Positions 54,184 through 63,024 are shown, numbered from the stretch's first letter. The stretch is 64,000 nucleotides of DNA from Ulvibacter algarum (GCA_947488905.1 CANLBJ010000002.1:674919-738918); one strand, 5' to 3'. Made by a program: numbers and translations. Notes: a model not told the origin generated them from the letters alone.

Positions 54184-54807
54184 TTACAGGTAATAATAAA
54201 CCATAAAAAAGTGTGATGCGCTACCAGCCATTACAAAGAGATGCCAAATAACGTGGTTGTATTTAAGTTTATTCCATACATAAAATACAATCCCTCCTAT
54301 ATAAAATACACCCCCAGCAATAAGTAAGTTAATTCCATTTTCTGGCACTACCAGGCTCAATGCATCAAAGTCAAAAAAGATAAGACAGCCCATTACCACA
54401 TAAAGTATAAGTGATATTGCTTCAAATTTACCCGTAAAAAATAACTTTAAAATTAGTCCTACTAAGGCGATACCCCATACAGCATATAACAACTCCCAGC
54501 CCAATGAATGCTGCAAACCTAGCAATACTACTGGTGTATAAGTACCCGCAATAAGAAAATAGATACTTATATGATCTAAAACCCTAAGTTTAAATTTTAG
54601 ATTCACCTTTGTAGCTCTATGGTATAAAGTAGAGACAAGATATAATGCAATCAAACTTGCCCCATAGACACTAATTGCAACAACGGTGGTAGTATTGGAT
54701 TCAGAAAATTTCCGAAGTAAAAAGAAGAACCCAATAATACTTGCTATAAACCCAATACCGTGGGTTATAACATTCCAAAATTCTTCTTTATCACTCTGTA
54801 CTCTCAA
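54184..54807 (-). CDS. Hemolysin III family membrane protein (YqfA/PAQR-like)
   Basis: The 207-residue integral protein has seven hydrophobic helices, matching the hemolysin III/PAQR family. N-terminal SDKEEFWNVITHGIGFIASI contains the conserved 'E..N..THGiG' start, followed by YHRAT in loop 1 and a final HVIWHLFVMAGSASHFFMVY with the conserved His pair. Family members are possibly metal-dependent lipid hydrolases (ceramidase-like fold) or regulators of membrane fluidity. The name 'hemolysin' is historic. It lies 2 bp after the RNA methyltransferase gene on the same strand and probably shares its transcript. Confidence 0.93.
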   Translation of the reverse strand: MRVQSDKEEFWNVITHGIGFIASIIGFFFLLRKFSESNTTTVVAISVYGASLIALYLVSTLYHRATKVNLKFKLRVLDHISIYFLIAGTYTPVVLLGLQHSLGWELLYAVWGIALVGLILKLFFTGKFEAISLILYVVMGCLIFFDFDALSLVVPENGINLLIAGGVFYIGGIVFYVWNKLKYNHVIWHLFVMAGSASHFFMVYYYL

Positions 54808-54809
54808 AA

Positions 54810-55973
54810 CTAATAATTGTTCTTGCTAGCTTTTTTGCTTCCTTGATAGATATCGTATCTAACAAATTTTGCTTCTAGTTGACCATTAAATAATTTAATC
54901 TTTTTTGAAGGTCTAAGACCAACACTCTTAAGCGCCTCAAGATTTGATGTAATCATCCAAGCTTGTGTATCTGGATAGCCACGTTTTAAGGTGTTCCCTA
55001 TCTGGCCATAAAAATGCTCAATATTATCAATGCTTAAACGCTCATCATAGGGCGGGTTAAACATTATATACATAGGACGGTCTGTTTCTTTTTTAGTTTC
55101 AAAAAAATCTGCCTGCTCAAATGTTATAAATTCATCTAAGTTAGCATTTTTTACATTTTGCTTAGCTTTAGTAAGAGCTGTATAATCTTGATCTGAAGCA
55201 TAAATTTTAAAATGATAATCTTTAATCTTTTTAAGTGCTGCATTTTCAATCAACTCATAAAGATTTACATCAAAATCTAACCAAGTTTCAAAACCAAACT
55301 CGTCTTTATTTAAATTAGGTGGAATATTACAAGCAATCATTGCTGCTTCTGCGACAATAGTACCACTACCACACATAGGGTCCATAAAATCACACTGCCC
55401 ACTCCATCCAGAAAGCATAATCATACCTGCAGCAAGGACCTCGTTAATAGGTGCAAAAGTAGCTTCTGTTTTGTAGCCTCTTTTATGTAAAGATTGCCCA
55501 GAGCTGTCTAAAGAAACAGTACAAATATTTCTATCTATATGTATATTAATTCTAAGCGTAGGGTGATCAAGATCTACATCTGGTCGCACACCTTCTTTTT
55601 CTCTAAAACGGTCTACTATCGCATCTTTTGTTTTTAATGCGATATATTGTGAGTGAGTAAACTGTTTAGAGTGTACTGTAGCATCTACGGCTAGACTACC
55701 GTTAGATTCCATATATTTTTCCCAAGGGATAGCCTTTACTTTATTATAGATGTCATCTTCTGTAAAAACATTAAAGCCGGTTATAGGTTTTAATATTTTG
55801 ATTGCTGTTCTACAACATAGGTTTGCTTTATACATAAAGCCAGTGTCTCCTTCAAAAGAAACCATCCTAACCCCTACCTCTACAGCAGATGCACCTAGTT
55901 TTCTTAATTCTTGAGCTAATACTTCTTCAAGACCATATAAGGTCTTTGCTACCATTTTAAAGTTTTTTTCCAT
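54810..55973 (-). CDS. THUMP-domain class I RNA methyltransferase (RlmL N-terminal/YpsC-like)
   Basis: The 387-residue protein has an N-terminal ferredoxin-like and THUMP region (residues about 1-160, MVAKTLYGLEEVLAQELRKLG, AVDATVHSKQFTHSQYIALK) and a Rossmann methyltransferase domain. Motifs are FMDPMCGSGTIVAEAAMIA for SAM and MFNPPYDERL, the NPPY motif of N2-guanine or N6-adenine methylases. This matches E. coli RlmL N-terminal half and B. subtilis YpsC, which modify 23S rRNA G2445-type positions. No C-terminal RlmK-like part is attached. It is divergent from the next methyltransferase gene across a short promoter region. Confidence 0.92.
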   Translation of the reverse strand: MEKNFKMVAKTLYGLEEVLAQELRKLGASAVEVGVRMVSFEGDTGFMYKANLCCRTAIKILKPITGFNVFTEDDIYNKVKAIPWEKYMESNGSLAVDATVHSKQFTHSQYIALKTKDAIVDRFREKEGVRPDVDLDHPTLRINIHIDRNICTVSLDSSGQSLHKRGYKTEATFAPINEVLAAGMIMLSGWSGQCDFMDPMCGSGTIVAEAAMIACNIPPNLNKDEFGFETWLDFDVNLYELIENAALKKIKDYHFKIYASDQDYTALTKAKQNVKNANLDEFITFEQADFFETKKETDRPMYIMFNPPYDERLSIDNIEHFYGQIGNTLKRGYPDTQAWMITSNLEALKSVGLRPSKKIKLFNGQLEAKFVRYDIYQGSKKASKNNY

Positions 55974-55986
55974 CTAATCTCGTCTA

Positions 55987-56013
55987 TTGAAGCACAAAAA
56001 TACAGTATTTTTG
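55987..56013 (+). promoter_or_regulatory. Predicted promoter of the methyltransferase-ZIP gene pair
   Basis: TTG at 55987-55989 and TATTTTTG at 56006-56013 are 16 bp apart. Transcription would start about 56018-56020. This argues that translation begins at the ATG at 56023 or 56032 and not at the upstream TTG at 55987. Confidence 0.55.
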
Positions 56014-56031
56014 ACCCTCCTTATGAGAAGC

Positions 56032-56766
56032 ATGCAAAAAGAAACAGAAAATTGGTACAACTCGTGGTTTAACAGCCCATATTATCACATTTTATATAAA
56101 GATAGAGGTTATGATGAGGCAAGCTCATTTATGCGTAGTCTCACGCATTTTTTAAAACTACCAGAGCAAGCAAAAATTTTAGACTTAGCTTGTGGTAAAG
56201 GCCGTCACTCTAAATATCTAGCTACTTTAAACTATAATGTAACTGGTGTAGACTTGTCTCCATTAAGTATTTCTTCTGCAAAAATAAATGAAAGCGATAA
56301 TTTGCATTTTGAGGTACACGATATGTGTGAACCTTTTCCTGAAAAGTTTGATGCCGTTTTTAATTTATTTACAAGTTTTGGCTACTTTGAAACAGAAGAT
56401 GATAACCAAAGAACGATTAATGCTATAAAAGAAGAGCTAAATGAAGATGGTTATGGTGTCATTGATTTTTTAAACGTAAACTATGTTGAAGAAAACCTTG
56501 TACCTACTGAAGAAAAAATAGTAGATGGTGTAACCTTTAACTTAACAAGAGAAATTAAAGACAACTACATCATTAAAAAAATAAAATTTACTGATGCTGA
56601 TGGTGAGTACGATTTTGAAGAAAAAGTTAAAGCTTTAACCTTAAAAGATTTTGAAAGTTATTTTAAAAAAGCTGGACTAAAGCTGAAATATACATTTGGT
56701 GATTATTCGCTAAATCCATTTAACATCAAAACGTCACAGAGACTTATTCTTATTTTTACGGTATGA
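56032..56766 (+). CDS. Class I SAM-dependent methyltransferase (244 aa)
   Basis: I choose the ATG at 56032 (MQKETENWYNSWFNSPYYH), which matches the family opening and agrees with the promoter position. The Rossmann core has ILDLACGKGRHSKYLATL for SAM, VTGVDLSPLSISSAK and FDAVFNLFTSFGYFE. The C-terminal half has a small extra beta domain. It resembles the widespread small-molecule or tRNA-type methyltransferases of unknown substrate near metal transporters in Bacteroidota. It overlaps the ZIP gene by 4 bp (ATGA), so they are translated together. Confidence 0.88.
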   Translation: MQKETENWYNSWFNSPYYHILYKDRGYDEASSFMRSLTHFLKLPEQAKILDLACGKGRHSKYLATLNYNVTGVDLSPLSISSAKINESDNLHFEVHDMCEPFPEKFDAVFNLFTSFGYFETEDDNQRTINAIKEELNEDGYGVIDFLNVNYVEENLVPTEEKIVDGVTFNLTREIKDNYIIKKIKFTDADGEYDFEEKVKALTLKDFESYFKKAGLKLKYTFGDYSLNPFNIKTSQRLILIFTV

Positions 56767-57437
56767 TTTACTTAGCACTTTTATTATCTGTTTTATTAGG
56801 TTTTGCAGTTGCAACTTTATTAAAAGATCGTTTAAAAAATAACATGCCATTATTACTGGCTTTTAGCGGTGCTTTTTTATTATCTGTTACCATTTTTGAA
56901 ATGCTTCCTGAAGTTTTTGAACATTATAATAAACGTTTTGGTTTGTTTATTATGTTGGGGCTTTTATTACAAATATTTCTAGACTTTTTTAGCAAAGGCG
57001 CAGAACATGGTCACGTACACGTACATGGTAACGAAAAGCAAGTTCAATTTCCTTGGTTAATATTTTTGAGTTTATCTATACATGCATTTTTAGAAGGGAT
57101 TCCTGTACAAGGACACAATGGAGTCTTTTATGGTATTCTTATTCATAAAATACCAATTGCAATGATTCTCACTTTATTTTTAATTGATGGACAATTATCA
57201 AAATCTAAAATTGCTTTATTTCTGTGTTCATTTGCATTAATGACTCCTCTTGGAGCTCTTGCTGCAAATAAGATTGCCTTTTTTGACACCTACGAACCTG
57301 AAATAAATGCTGTAGTTATTGGTGTTCTACTTCATGTTTCTACTACTATCCTTTTTGAAAGTAGTAAGGATCATAAATTTAATTTAGCGAAGTTGCTAAC
57401 TATACTTTTAGGTACTGCTTTAGCTTACTTTATATAG
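56763..57437 (+). CDS. ZIP family divalent metal transporter
   Basis: The 224-residue membrane protein has about eight hydrophobic helices. Helix 2 carries LLLAFSGAFLLSVTIFEMLPE. The cytoplasmic loop holds a His-rich HGHVHVHG. The conserved central helices are SIHAFLEGIPV and ILIHKIPIA, which correspond to the metal-binding HxxxEG and HExPE pairs of ZIP proteins; here the second is HKIPI, so the usual Glu is a Lys. It moves zinc or another divalent cation into the cytoplasm. It is co-translated with the upstream methyltransferase. About 200 bp of AT-rich DNA follows without another gene. Confidence 0.9.
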   Translation: MIYLALLLSVLLGFAVATLLKDRLKNNMPLLLAFSGAFLLSVTIFEMLPEVFEHYNKRFGLFIMLGLLLQIFLDFFSKGAEHGHVHVHGNEKQVQFPWLIFLSLSIHAFLEGIPVQGHNGVFYGILIHKIPIAMILTLFLIDGQLSKSKIALFLCSFALMTPLGALAANKIAFFDTYEPEINAVVIGVLLHVSTTILFESSKDHKFNLAKLLTILLGTALAYFI

Positions 57438-57477
57438 CAAGCCACTATAGTATTTATTTTCTACTATTATATAATTT

Positions 57478-57560
57478 TAGTATTTCAGAATAATAAAAAC
57501 CCTACTCTATTATTAATATAAATATTGCTCAGTTAAAGAGTTATTGTAATCATAAATCAC
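57478..57560 (+). repeat. Direct-repeat flank, copy A
   Basis: TAGTATTTCAGAA followed shortly by AATAAAAA, and further on AATCATAAATCAC (57548-57560), recur in the same order at 62979-63024. The two copies bracket the T9SS remnant and the 1496-residue T9SS gene. Confidence 0.5.
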
Positions 57561-57607
57561 ATCACCTTAATCTGCCATTTCATTTATTATTGTAAAAGAT
57601 ATAAAAA

Positions 57608-57634
57608 AAAGAGCGTTCATTTAGAACGCTCTTT
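57608..57634 (-). terminator. Intrinsic terminator after the T9SS domain remnant
   Basis: An 11-bp stem (AAAGAGCGTTC / GAACGCTCTTT) with loop ATTTA and flanking A- and T-runs lies 22 bp after the end of the remnant ORF. The perfect terminator suggests that the remnant was once the end of an expressed gene. It could also stop transcripts from the ZIP side. Confidence 0.8.
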
Positions 57635-57655
57635 TTAGTTTAATTTAATTGTTGA

Positions 57656-57880
57656 TTATTCTTTTACAAACTTCTTTGTAATTGAACCTTGAGCAGTATT
57701 AACAGTTATTAAATAAACTGCACTGTCTAGATTTGACACATCCATATTAGAAATTGTATTTGAATTCACTAGTTGACTAGAGACTAATCTTCCTCTTAAA
57801 TCTGTGATTTGATAGATTGTAACTTTTGCAACCTTGAGCTTAGTTACAAGCAACCATTTTGAAAACAGTAAAGAACACAA
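57656..57880 (-). pseudogene. Remnant of a T9SS type A sorting domain
   Basis: The 74-codon ORF begins at an ATG without a signal peptide. Its last about 58 residues are a sorting-domain end (VTIYQITDLRGRLVSSQLV, LDSAVYLITVNTAQGSITKK, final KKFVKE). It lacks the usual LxPNP opening strand and any cargo part. The first about 16 residues (MCSLLFSKWLLVTKLK) look unlike the family, so they probably come from unrelated DNA joined to the domain. It resembles the end of the gene at 58142..62632 (SAVYFVKVTTEAGTITKRL). It is most simply a degraded or truncated cargo gene; a stand-alone mini-protein is less likely. Confidence 0.75.
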
Positions 57881-58087
57881 CTTTAATCGCTTTAAGTTAC
57901 TTAATTCTATTTGCTACTGTAAATGCTTTTTACATTTCCATAGTAAGTCTTTTAGTTTTTATTTCTGAAATATTAAAAAAAAATAATATTTAGCATTTAC
58001 TAATAACTCCAAGAATGCAGGGTATTTTGTGATTCTGCAATTAATTTTTAGTCTCTTGGTAAAAAAATTACAACATAATTAAAAAAA

Positions 58088-58115
58088 TAAAGGCGTTACT
58101 TACGCAACGCCTTTA
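58088..58115 (-). terminator. Intrinsic terminator of the large T9SS gene
   Basis: A 10-bp stem (TAAAGGCGTT / AACGCCTTTA) with an 8-nt loop is followed on the minus strand by a T-run (A-run at 58079-58087). It is 26 bp after the stop codon. Confidence 0.85.
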
Positions 58116-58141
58116 TAGCAATATTAAAACTAATTAAAATA

Positions 58142-61100
58142 TTATTTCTTAATTAATCGCTTAGTTATGGTACCAGCTTCTGTAGTTACTTTTACAAAGT
58201 ACACTGCGCTACGTAAACTAGTCATATCTAACTGGTAAGAGTTAAGACCATTTACAGAAACAGTATTAACTATTCTTCCTTGTATGTCTGTAATAGAAAT
58301 ACTGTTCACCAATGATCTTGGCGAAACAACATTTACTAAACCACTAGTAGGATTAGGTGATAATGTTACAGCATTTAAATCTGCAGTAGTTGTCCCTAAC
58401 ACATCGCGATCTACAAATACAAGTGTAAATCTATCATTAAAAGTACCACCTATACTTGTAAAAGTATAATCTGTATCATTTAACTGTGTTTTAACATTTA
58501 ACAGGTTATCAATTAAGAAAATGTCGTTGTTATCCCAAGCTAAACCATCTAAGTCAGTAATAGAAATAACATACAAAGCTTCTTCTCCTATAATTGAAGA
58601 AAAACCTAATAAAACTTCCATATCAGAATCAAATGCTTCTCTTCCTTGGATACTATAACCATCATCACCAGAATTAATATGAGAATATAATGAAATAGCA
58701 GTACCTAAACGCGAATTATCATATCCGCTATCAAATCCTTCTGTTGCATTTGTTGTAAAACCAACAAGAGTATTACCTCCTACGCTGTATTGTTCATTAA
58801 AAATGTTTAACCAAATACGATCTTTTGCTGCATCAGCAGAACGTAATGTAGTGTTACCAGACGTTAAACGCATACTGTTATTAAAAGTTGCCGTACCAGC
58901 AGAACTTGCAAATACACCAAAACCTTGTGCAGTAGAAACTACATTAGTAGGAGCTGTACCACCATTTCCGGCAGCGACACCACCCATATCATTATACACA
59001 GAGATGTCTTCCATTGAGAAGTTAATCGCTCCAGATCCAGGTATCATAGCAGAAGGTTCTGTTAAGTGATTCCAGAAATAAAGTGCATCAACTTCAGTAT
59101 TTGCAGCTAAAAATAAATCTGCATCCATTGCAGAAGCATATGGATTAGATAGAATATTTGGACTATCCAATTGTGCTCCATTGTATGTAAGCGTAGAAGT
59201 AACTACTCCATTATTTAATGTTCCATCATAATCATAAGTAAATGAACCACCAGCACCACCGTAAGAAGCTTGCGGACGTACTAAATATCCTTCAGCTGGG
59301 TTTAATGCTCCTGTAGTAGGGCTCCATTCTGTAAAGTCTGTTCCAGCAAAGTTATAAGCAACACCTGCCGCTTGTACTGCTGCATTTGCTACAAATAAAC
59401 TTGTATCAAAAGCTTGTACATTAAATGCTGATGCCCATACTCCTTCTCTTGTATCAGCTTCTACTGGAGAACCTAATACTACAAATCCTGTAGATGTAAC
59501 TGTTGGTGTGTCTACACTTACTTTTGTAACTCCTGTACTAGACATAGCATAAGTATCATCAACTTGCACTACATTAGCCGTATGCTCAACCGTCATCACA
59601 CCACTATTAGTAATCTCATTTTGAGCACTAATAAAAGTTGTAGCGCTTACTGTTAAATTTCCTGTAGCACTTACTGTAATTGAACAGGCATCAATAGGAC
59701 CATCGTTTCCTGTTACATAAACACCATCAATGACAGCAGCTAATGTACCATCATTAGGAGTACCATTAGACCACATAGATGTTGCATCATTCCAAGTAGT
59801 TGTATTACCACAAGCAGGAGTTTGTATTTCAATACCAAACAATCCTTCCGTACCACTATAACCAGAGAACTGAACATAGTAGGTATCTCCTGCTGTTAGA
59901 CCAGTAGCGTTAATTACAGATCGATAACCGCTTCCTAAATCACCGCCATCTTCATCACAAGCGATATCAGTACCTAGTGTAGTTATATCTGTACAATCTG
60001 TAGGTGCTTCATAAAGTGCAATATGATGATCTGTAAAACTGTTATCTGTAATATCTGTGGTAATTGTTGCCTCACCTCCAACTGGAGCAGTAAAAGTAAA
60101 CCATACTGATTTTCCGTTTGCAGTAGAAGACCAACAAGTTGGTATTGGTTCATCAGTTTGAAAAGTTGATGACACATTTGTATATTCATTCCCAGTAGAA
60201 GTTGCATTTAAGCCCAACGCAATCGCACCACATAAATCATCATTTACTGGTGGTGGTGGTATTGTACCTATACATAAATCAAATTCAACATAATTAGTTG
60301 CCGTAGTACTTGAAGATCTTACATTAATAAGATACGTTATCCCTTGAGTTAATTCTTCAGTGATACCTGTTGTATTAAAACAACTTGTACCTACTTGTGT
60401 CAATCCTCCACAAGATCCAGTATATAATGATAGATAGGTACTATTAAATCCAATATCTAAAGTTTCTGTGACTGCGATATCAAACATTTCACTCGTGGTT
60501 GGTGTAAAAGAATACCACACATCTTTACCTGAGGTTGAGCAACCGTCGGGTGATGCAGTCGTAGCGCTTTGCGTAGTTCCACTCATACTATTATTACACA
60601 TAAAATCCGTTGATGTTGAGATCACAGTTGGTGTAGCACAAGAATCATTCATTGGTGGCGGAAGTGGTGTACCTACACAAATATCAAAATTATTATTCTG
60701 TACACTTGTTCCATAACTATAGACGCGTACATAATAAGTATCAGTTGCCGTTAAACCTGTCAGATTTAAAGTGTTAGGATCACTCTCTCCTACCTCATTT
60801 GCTGCTACCATATTACAACCTGTAAGATCATTAAATACACTCATTGCCATGTCTGTAGACGTAGTTGCATCACCAGGTTCATTAGTTATGTTACTTAACA
60901 CGATACGGTGATTGCTAGCTGTAGCGACAAATGTAAACCAAACATCATTGTTAGGTGTTCCAACAGCGTCATCTGATTGTGATGAAGCAGTGGCACTTAC
61001 TGTTGTAGCTGACGTTATGCTAGTACAATCTAAATCTGTATTAACTACTAGACTTATTGCTCCTAAACATTCATCATTTGCAGGAGCTGGTGGCGCAGGC

Positions 61101-62632
61101 TCAGTGGTAAAACTCCATACACTACACCCAAGAGCTTCTGTTGGTTCATTTACAGAGCGTACTTGATAATAAATTGTCGTATCATATAGGTTTACGACGA
61201 TGTCATTACCCGTAGTAGTTGTAGTATAATTATCAAATAATGTTAGATCAGAACCATCTGCCATAGAACCAACATATAGGTTATAACTTGTTGGTGATAC
61301 ACCAGTTGCAGGAGCGTCCCAAGATAGAGTAATTGGCCCAACAGGAACATTAGTTGCTCCGTCCACCGGCATTGGGTTTGTTGCACATTCTGGAGCAACT
61401 GGTGGATTATATTCTTCAAGACAAAAGGCTACATCTGCAACCGAACCTTGAAAATCATAAATTTGGATAAATAAATCGTCGCCAAGAGCCCAACCTGTTA
61501 ATCTTGTATCAGTAGCAGAAAAGGTATTCGCACAAGCGATCTCATTTCCAGCAGTTGCATCAGCACAACTAGCAAAAATAGCAATTCCTGGTGCTCCCGC
61601 ACCATCATTAAACGTAAGGCCTAATGACGTGGCAGTCCACGTAAAGTATTGATCTAAACCAGGGTCAGAGCAAACTTGAGGAACACCACTATCTGAAGTT
61701 CCATCTGTAGAAAATGGCAAGTTAAATGTTGAAGCGGCACAACCAGTACCCTCTGCAGATGGCGTGATTGGAATAGCACCAGAACATATATCATTTTCTG
61801 GTGGAGTAAACGTTGTAAAACTATACTCCGTACATCCCGTAGCATTACCATTATCATTAAAAGGTATAATATTTACAAAGTATTGCGTTCCTTGGGCTAA
61901 AGTACCAACATTTACAGTAGTTACGTTGCCAAGAGCACCCGAATAAACATCTGAAGCTCCAGTACTCGTACCTATAGTTACATTATAACCTGTAGGAACT
62001 CCAGTTGCTGGACTCCAAGATATATCACCATCTAACGGAGCGTCTGTTGCACCATCTGCTGGGCTAGATAACACTGCATCACAACTAGGTGGGCTTACAG
62101 CGACTTGAGTAGCACTAAAGTTATCAATATAGAAATAGTAATCACCTGCAGACCAAGCTGTTATTATTCTTAATTTTACATCTGAGCCAGTAGGTAAATT
62201 CGCACCTAGTATAGTGACCATTTTTGTGGCACACGTATTAGCAACTGCATGATTAGTATCATCAATTAATAAGGCAGAGATCCAATTAGTCCCATCATCT
62301 GTTGAATACTGTAAATCTGCAGTTCCCCATCCAGCAGGTGTTGCAACAGTTGCAGCAGACCAATTCACAACTTTATAATCAAAAGTTACTGACAAATCAG
62401 TACCATTAGATGAACCTACTAGATTAGGCGTACCCATAGTACCTGAAGCAGATCCGCTATAAACATTATGTCTAACAGATTGACCTGCGCATGCTTGAGA
62501 CGTACTCGCAGAGTATCCAGAATTTGTCCATCCCGCAGGTATGCCAGAATCAAAATTTGCAAGCACTGAAACTTGACTAAAAGTCAAGTTAACAGATAAT
62601 AGCATTAATAATAGTAGTGTAATTTTCCTCAT
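58142..62632 (-). CDS. Large multidomain T9SS type A cargo protein (1496 aa)
   Basis: Secreted protein with signal peptide (residues 1-19) and, in order: an N-terminal jellyroll 'cleaved adhesin'-like domain (about 20-177, ANFDSGIPAGWTNSG), a fibronectin III-like unit (about 184-276) and a beta module opening ENDICSGAIPI (about 279-405). Then come a second FnIII-like unit (about 415-512, CATNPMPVDGATNVPV) and three more of the same beta modules opening ANDECLGAISL, MNDSCATPTV and VNDDLCGAIAL. A long C-terminal region (about 950-1420) is shared with the 646-residue cargo protein. A type A sorting domain ends it (LSPNPTSGLVNV, final TKRLIKK). Probably an adhesin; no catalytic motif is seen. Confidence 0.9.
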   Translation of the reverse strand: MRKITLLLLMLLSVNLTFSQVSVLANFDSGIPAGWTNSGYSASTSQACAGQSVRHNVYSGSASGTMGTPNLVGSSNGTDLSVTFDYKVVNWSAATVATPAGWGTADLQYSTDDGTNWISALLIDDTNHAVANTCATKMVTILGANLPTGSDVKLRIITAWSAGDYYFYIDNFSATQVAVSPPSCDAVLSSPADGATDAPLDGDISWSPATGVPTGYNVTIGTSTGASDVYSGALGNVTTVNVGTLAQGTQYFVNIIPFNDNGNATGCTEYSFTTFTPPENDICSGAIPITPSAEGTGCAASTFNLPFSTDGTSDSGVPQVCSDPGLDQYFTWTATSLGLTFNDGAGAPGIAIFASCADATAGNEIACANTFSATDTRLTGWALGDDLFIQIYDFQGSVADVAFCLEEYNPPVAPECATNPMPVDGATNVPVGPITLSWDAPATGVSPTSYNLYVGSMADGSDLTLFDNYTTTTTGNDIVVNLYDTTIYYQVRSVNEPTEALGCSVWSFTTEPAPPAPANDECLGAISLVVNTDLDCTSITSATTVSATASSQSDDAVGTPNNDVWFTFVATASNHRIVLSNITNEPGDATTSTDMAMSVFNDLTGCNMVAANEVGESDPNTLNLTGLTATDTYYVRVYSYGTSVQNNNFDICVGTPLPPPMNDSCATPTVISTSTDFMCNNSMSGTTQSATTASPDGCSTSGKDVWYSFTPTTSEMFDIAVTETLDIGFNSTYLSLYTGSCGGLTQVGTSCFNTTGITEELTQGITYLINVRSSSTTATNYVEFDLCIGTIPPPPVNDDLCGAIALGLNATSTGNEYTNVSSTFQTDEPIPTCWSSTANGKSVWFTFTAPVGGEATITTDITDNSFTDHHIALYEAPTDCTDITTLGTDIACDEDGGDLGSGYRSVINATGLTAGDTYYVQFSGYSGTEGLFGIEIQTPACGNTTTWNDATSMWSNGTPNDGTLAAVIDGVYVTGNDGPIDACSITVSATGNLTVSATTFISAQNEITNSGVMTVEHTANVVQVDDTYAMSSTGVTKVSVDTPTVTSTGFVVLGSPVEADTREGVWASAFNVQAFDTSLFVANAAVQAAGVAYNFAGTDFTEWSPTTGALNPAEGYLVRPQASYGGAGGSFTYDYDGTLNNGVVTSTLTYNGAQLDSPNILSNPYASAMDADLFLAANTEVDALYFWNHLTEPSAMIPGSGAINFSMEDISVYNDMGGVAAGNGGTAPTNVVSTAQGFGVFASSAGTATFNNSMRLTSGNTTLRSADAAKDRIWLNIFNEQYSVGGNTLVGFTTNATEGFDSGYDNSRLGTAISLYSHINSGDDGYSIQGREAFDSDMEVLLGFSSIIGEEALYVISITDLDGLAWDNNDIFLIDNLLNVKTQLNDTDYTFTSIGGTFNDRFTLVFVDRDVLGTTTADLNAVTLSPNPTSGLVNVVSPRSLVNSISITDIQGRIVNTVSVNGLNSYQLDMTSLRSAVYFVKVTTEAGTITKRLIKK

Positions 62633-62978
62633 AATATTTAGATTATATGAAACTTAAGATTAATTTAACAAGTAATTATGAAGCAATCTAATTAAAATTT
62701 TATGTTAATATTTTCTGTTTTAAGATAATTCGTTGAAATACTAATTTACAAGTCAAACGTTAAATAAAAAAAAGGATAAAACACACTTAATAGAATTTTC
62801 TTAAATATATATCAGTCTATATTTAATTAATTAAAGAATATAATAACATATTATATGTTTTATTAAAAAAAAGAAAAATTACTTTATTAAAAAAACATTA
62901 AAGATTGCTTTATATGTAATCGTAGCTTTATTAATTATTTATTCATTGATTATTAAAAATAAAGAGATAAAAAACTAA

Positions 62979-63024
62979 TAGTATTTCAGAAGAATAAAAA
63001 AGAACATTACCAATCATAAATCAC
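62979..63024 (+). repeat. Direct-repeat flank, copy B
   Basis: TAGTATTTCAGAA, then GAATAAAAA, then AATCATAAATCAC (63012-63024) repeat the order seen at 57478-57560 with a shorter spacer. Confidence 0.5.

Noticed and set aside
55987..56031. TTG start for the methyltransferase at 56032
   Set aside because: The predicted -7 promoter box lies inside this stretch, so it would not be transcribed.
57859..57993. Plus-strand 44-codon ORF with signal-peptide character as a gene
   Set aside because: TTG start, no mature domain, no promoter or homologue recognised; mentioned only as part of a possible rearrangement junction.
60912..61166. Plus-strand ORFs inside the large T9SS gene
   Set aside because: They are antisense shadows of the repeated beta modules with no independent signal; similar shadows occur in lptD, tamB and lon.
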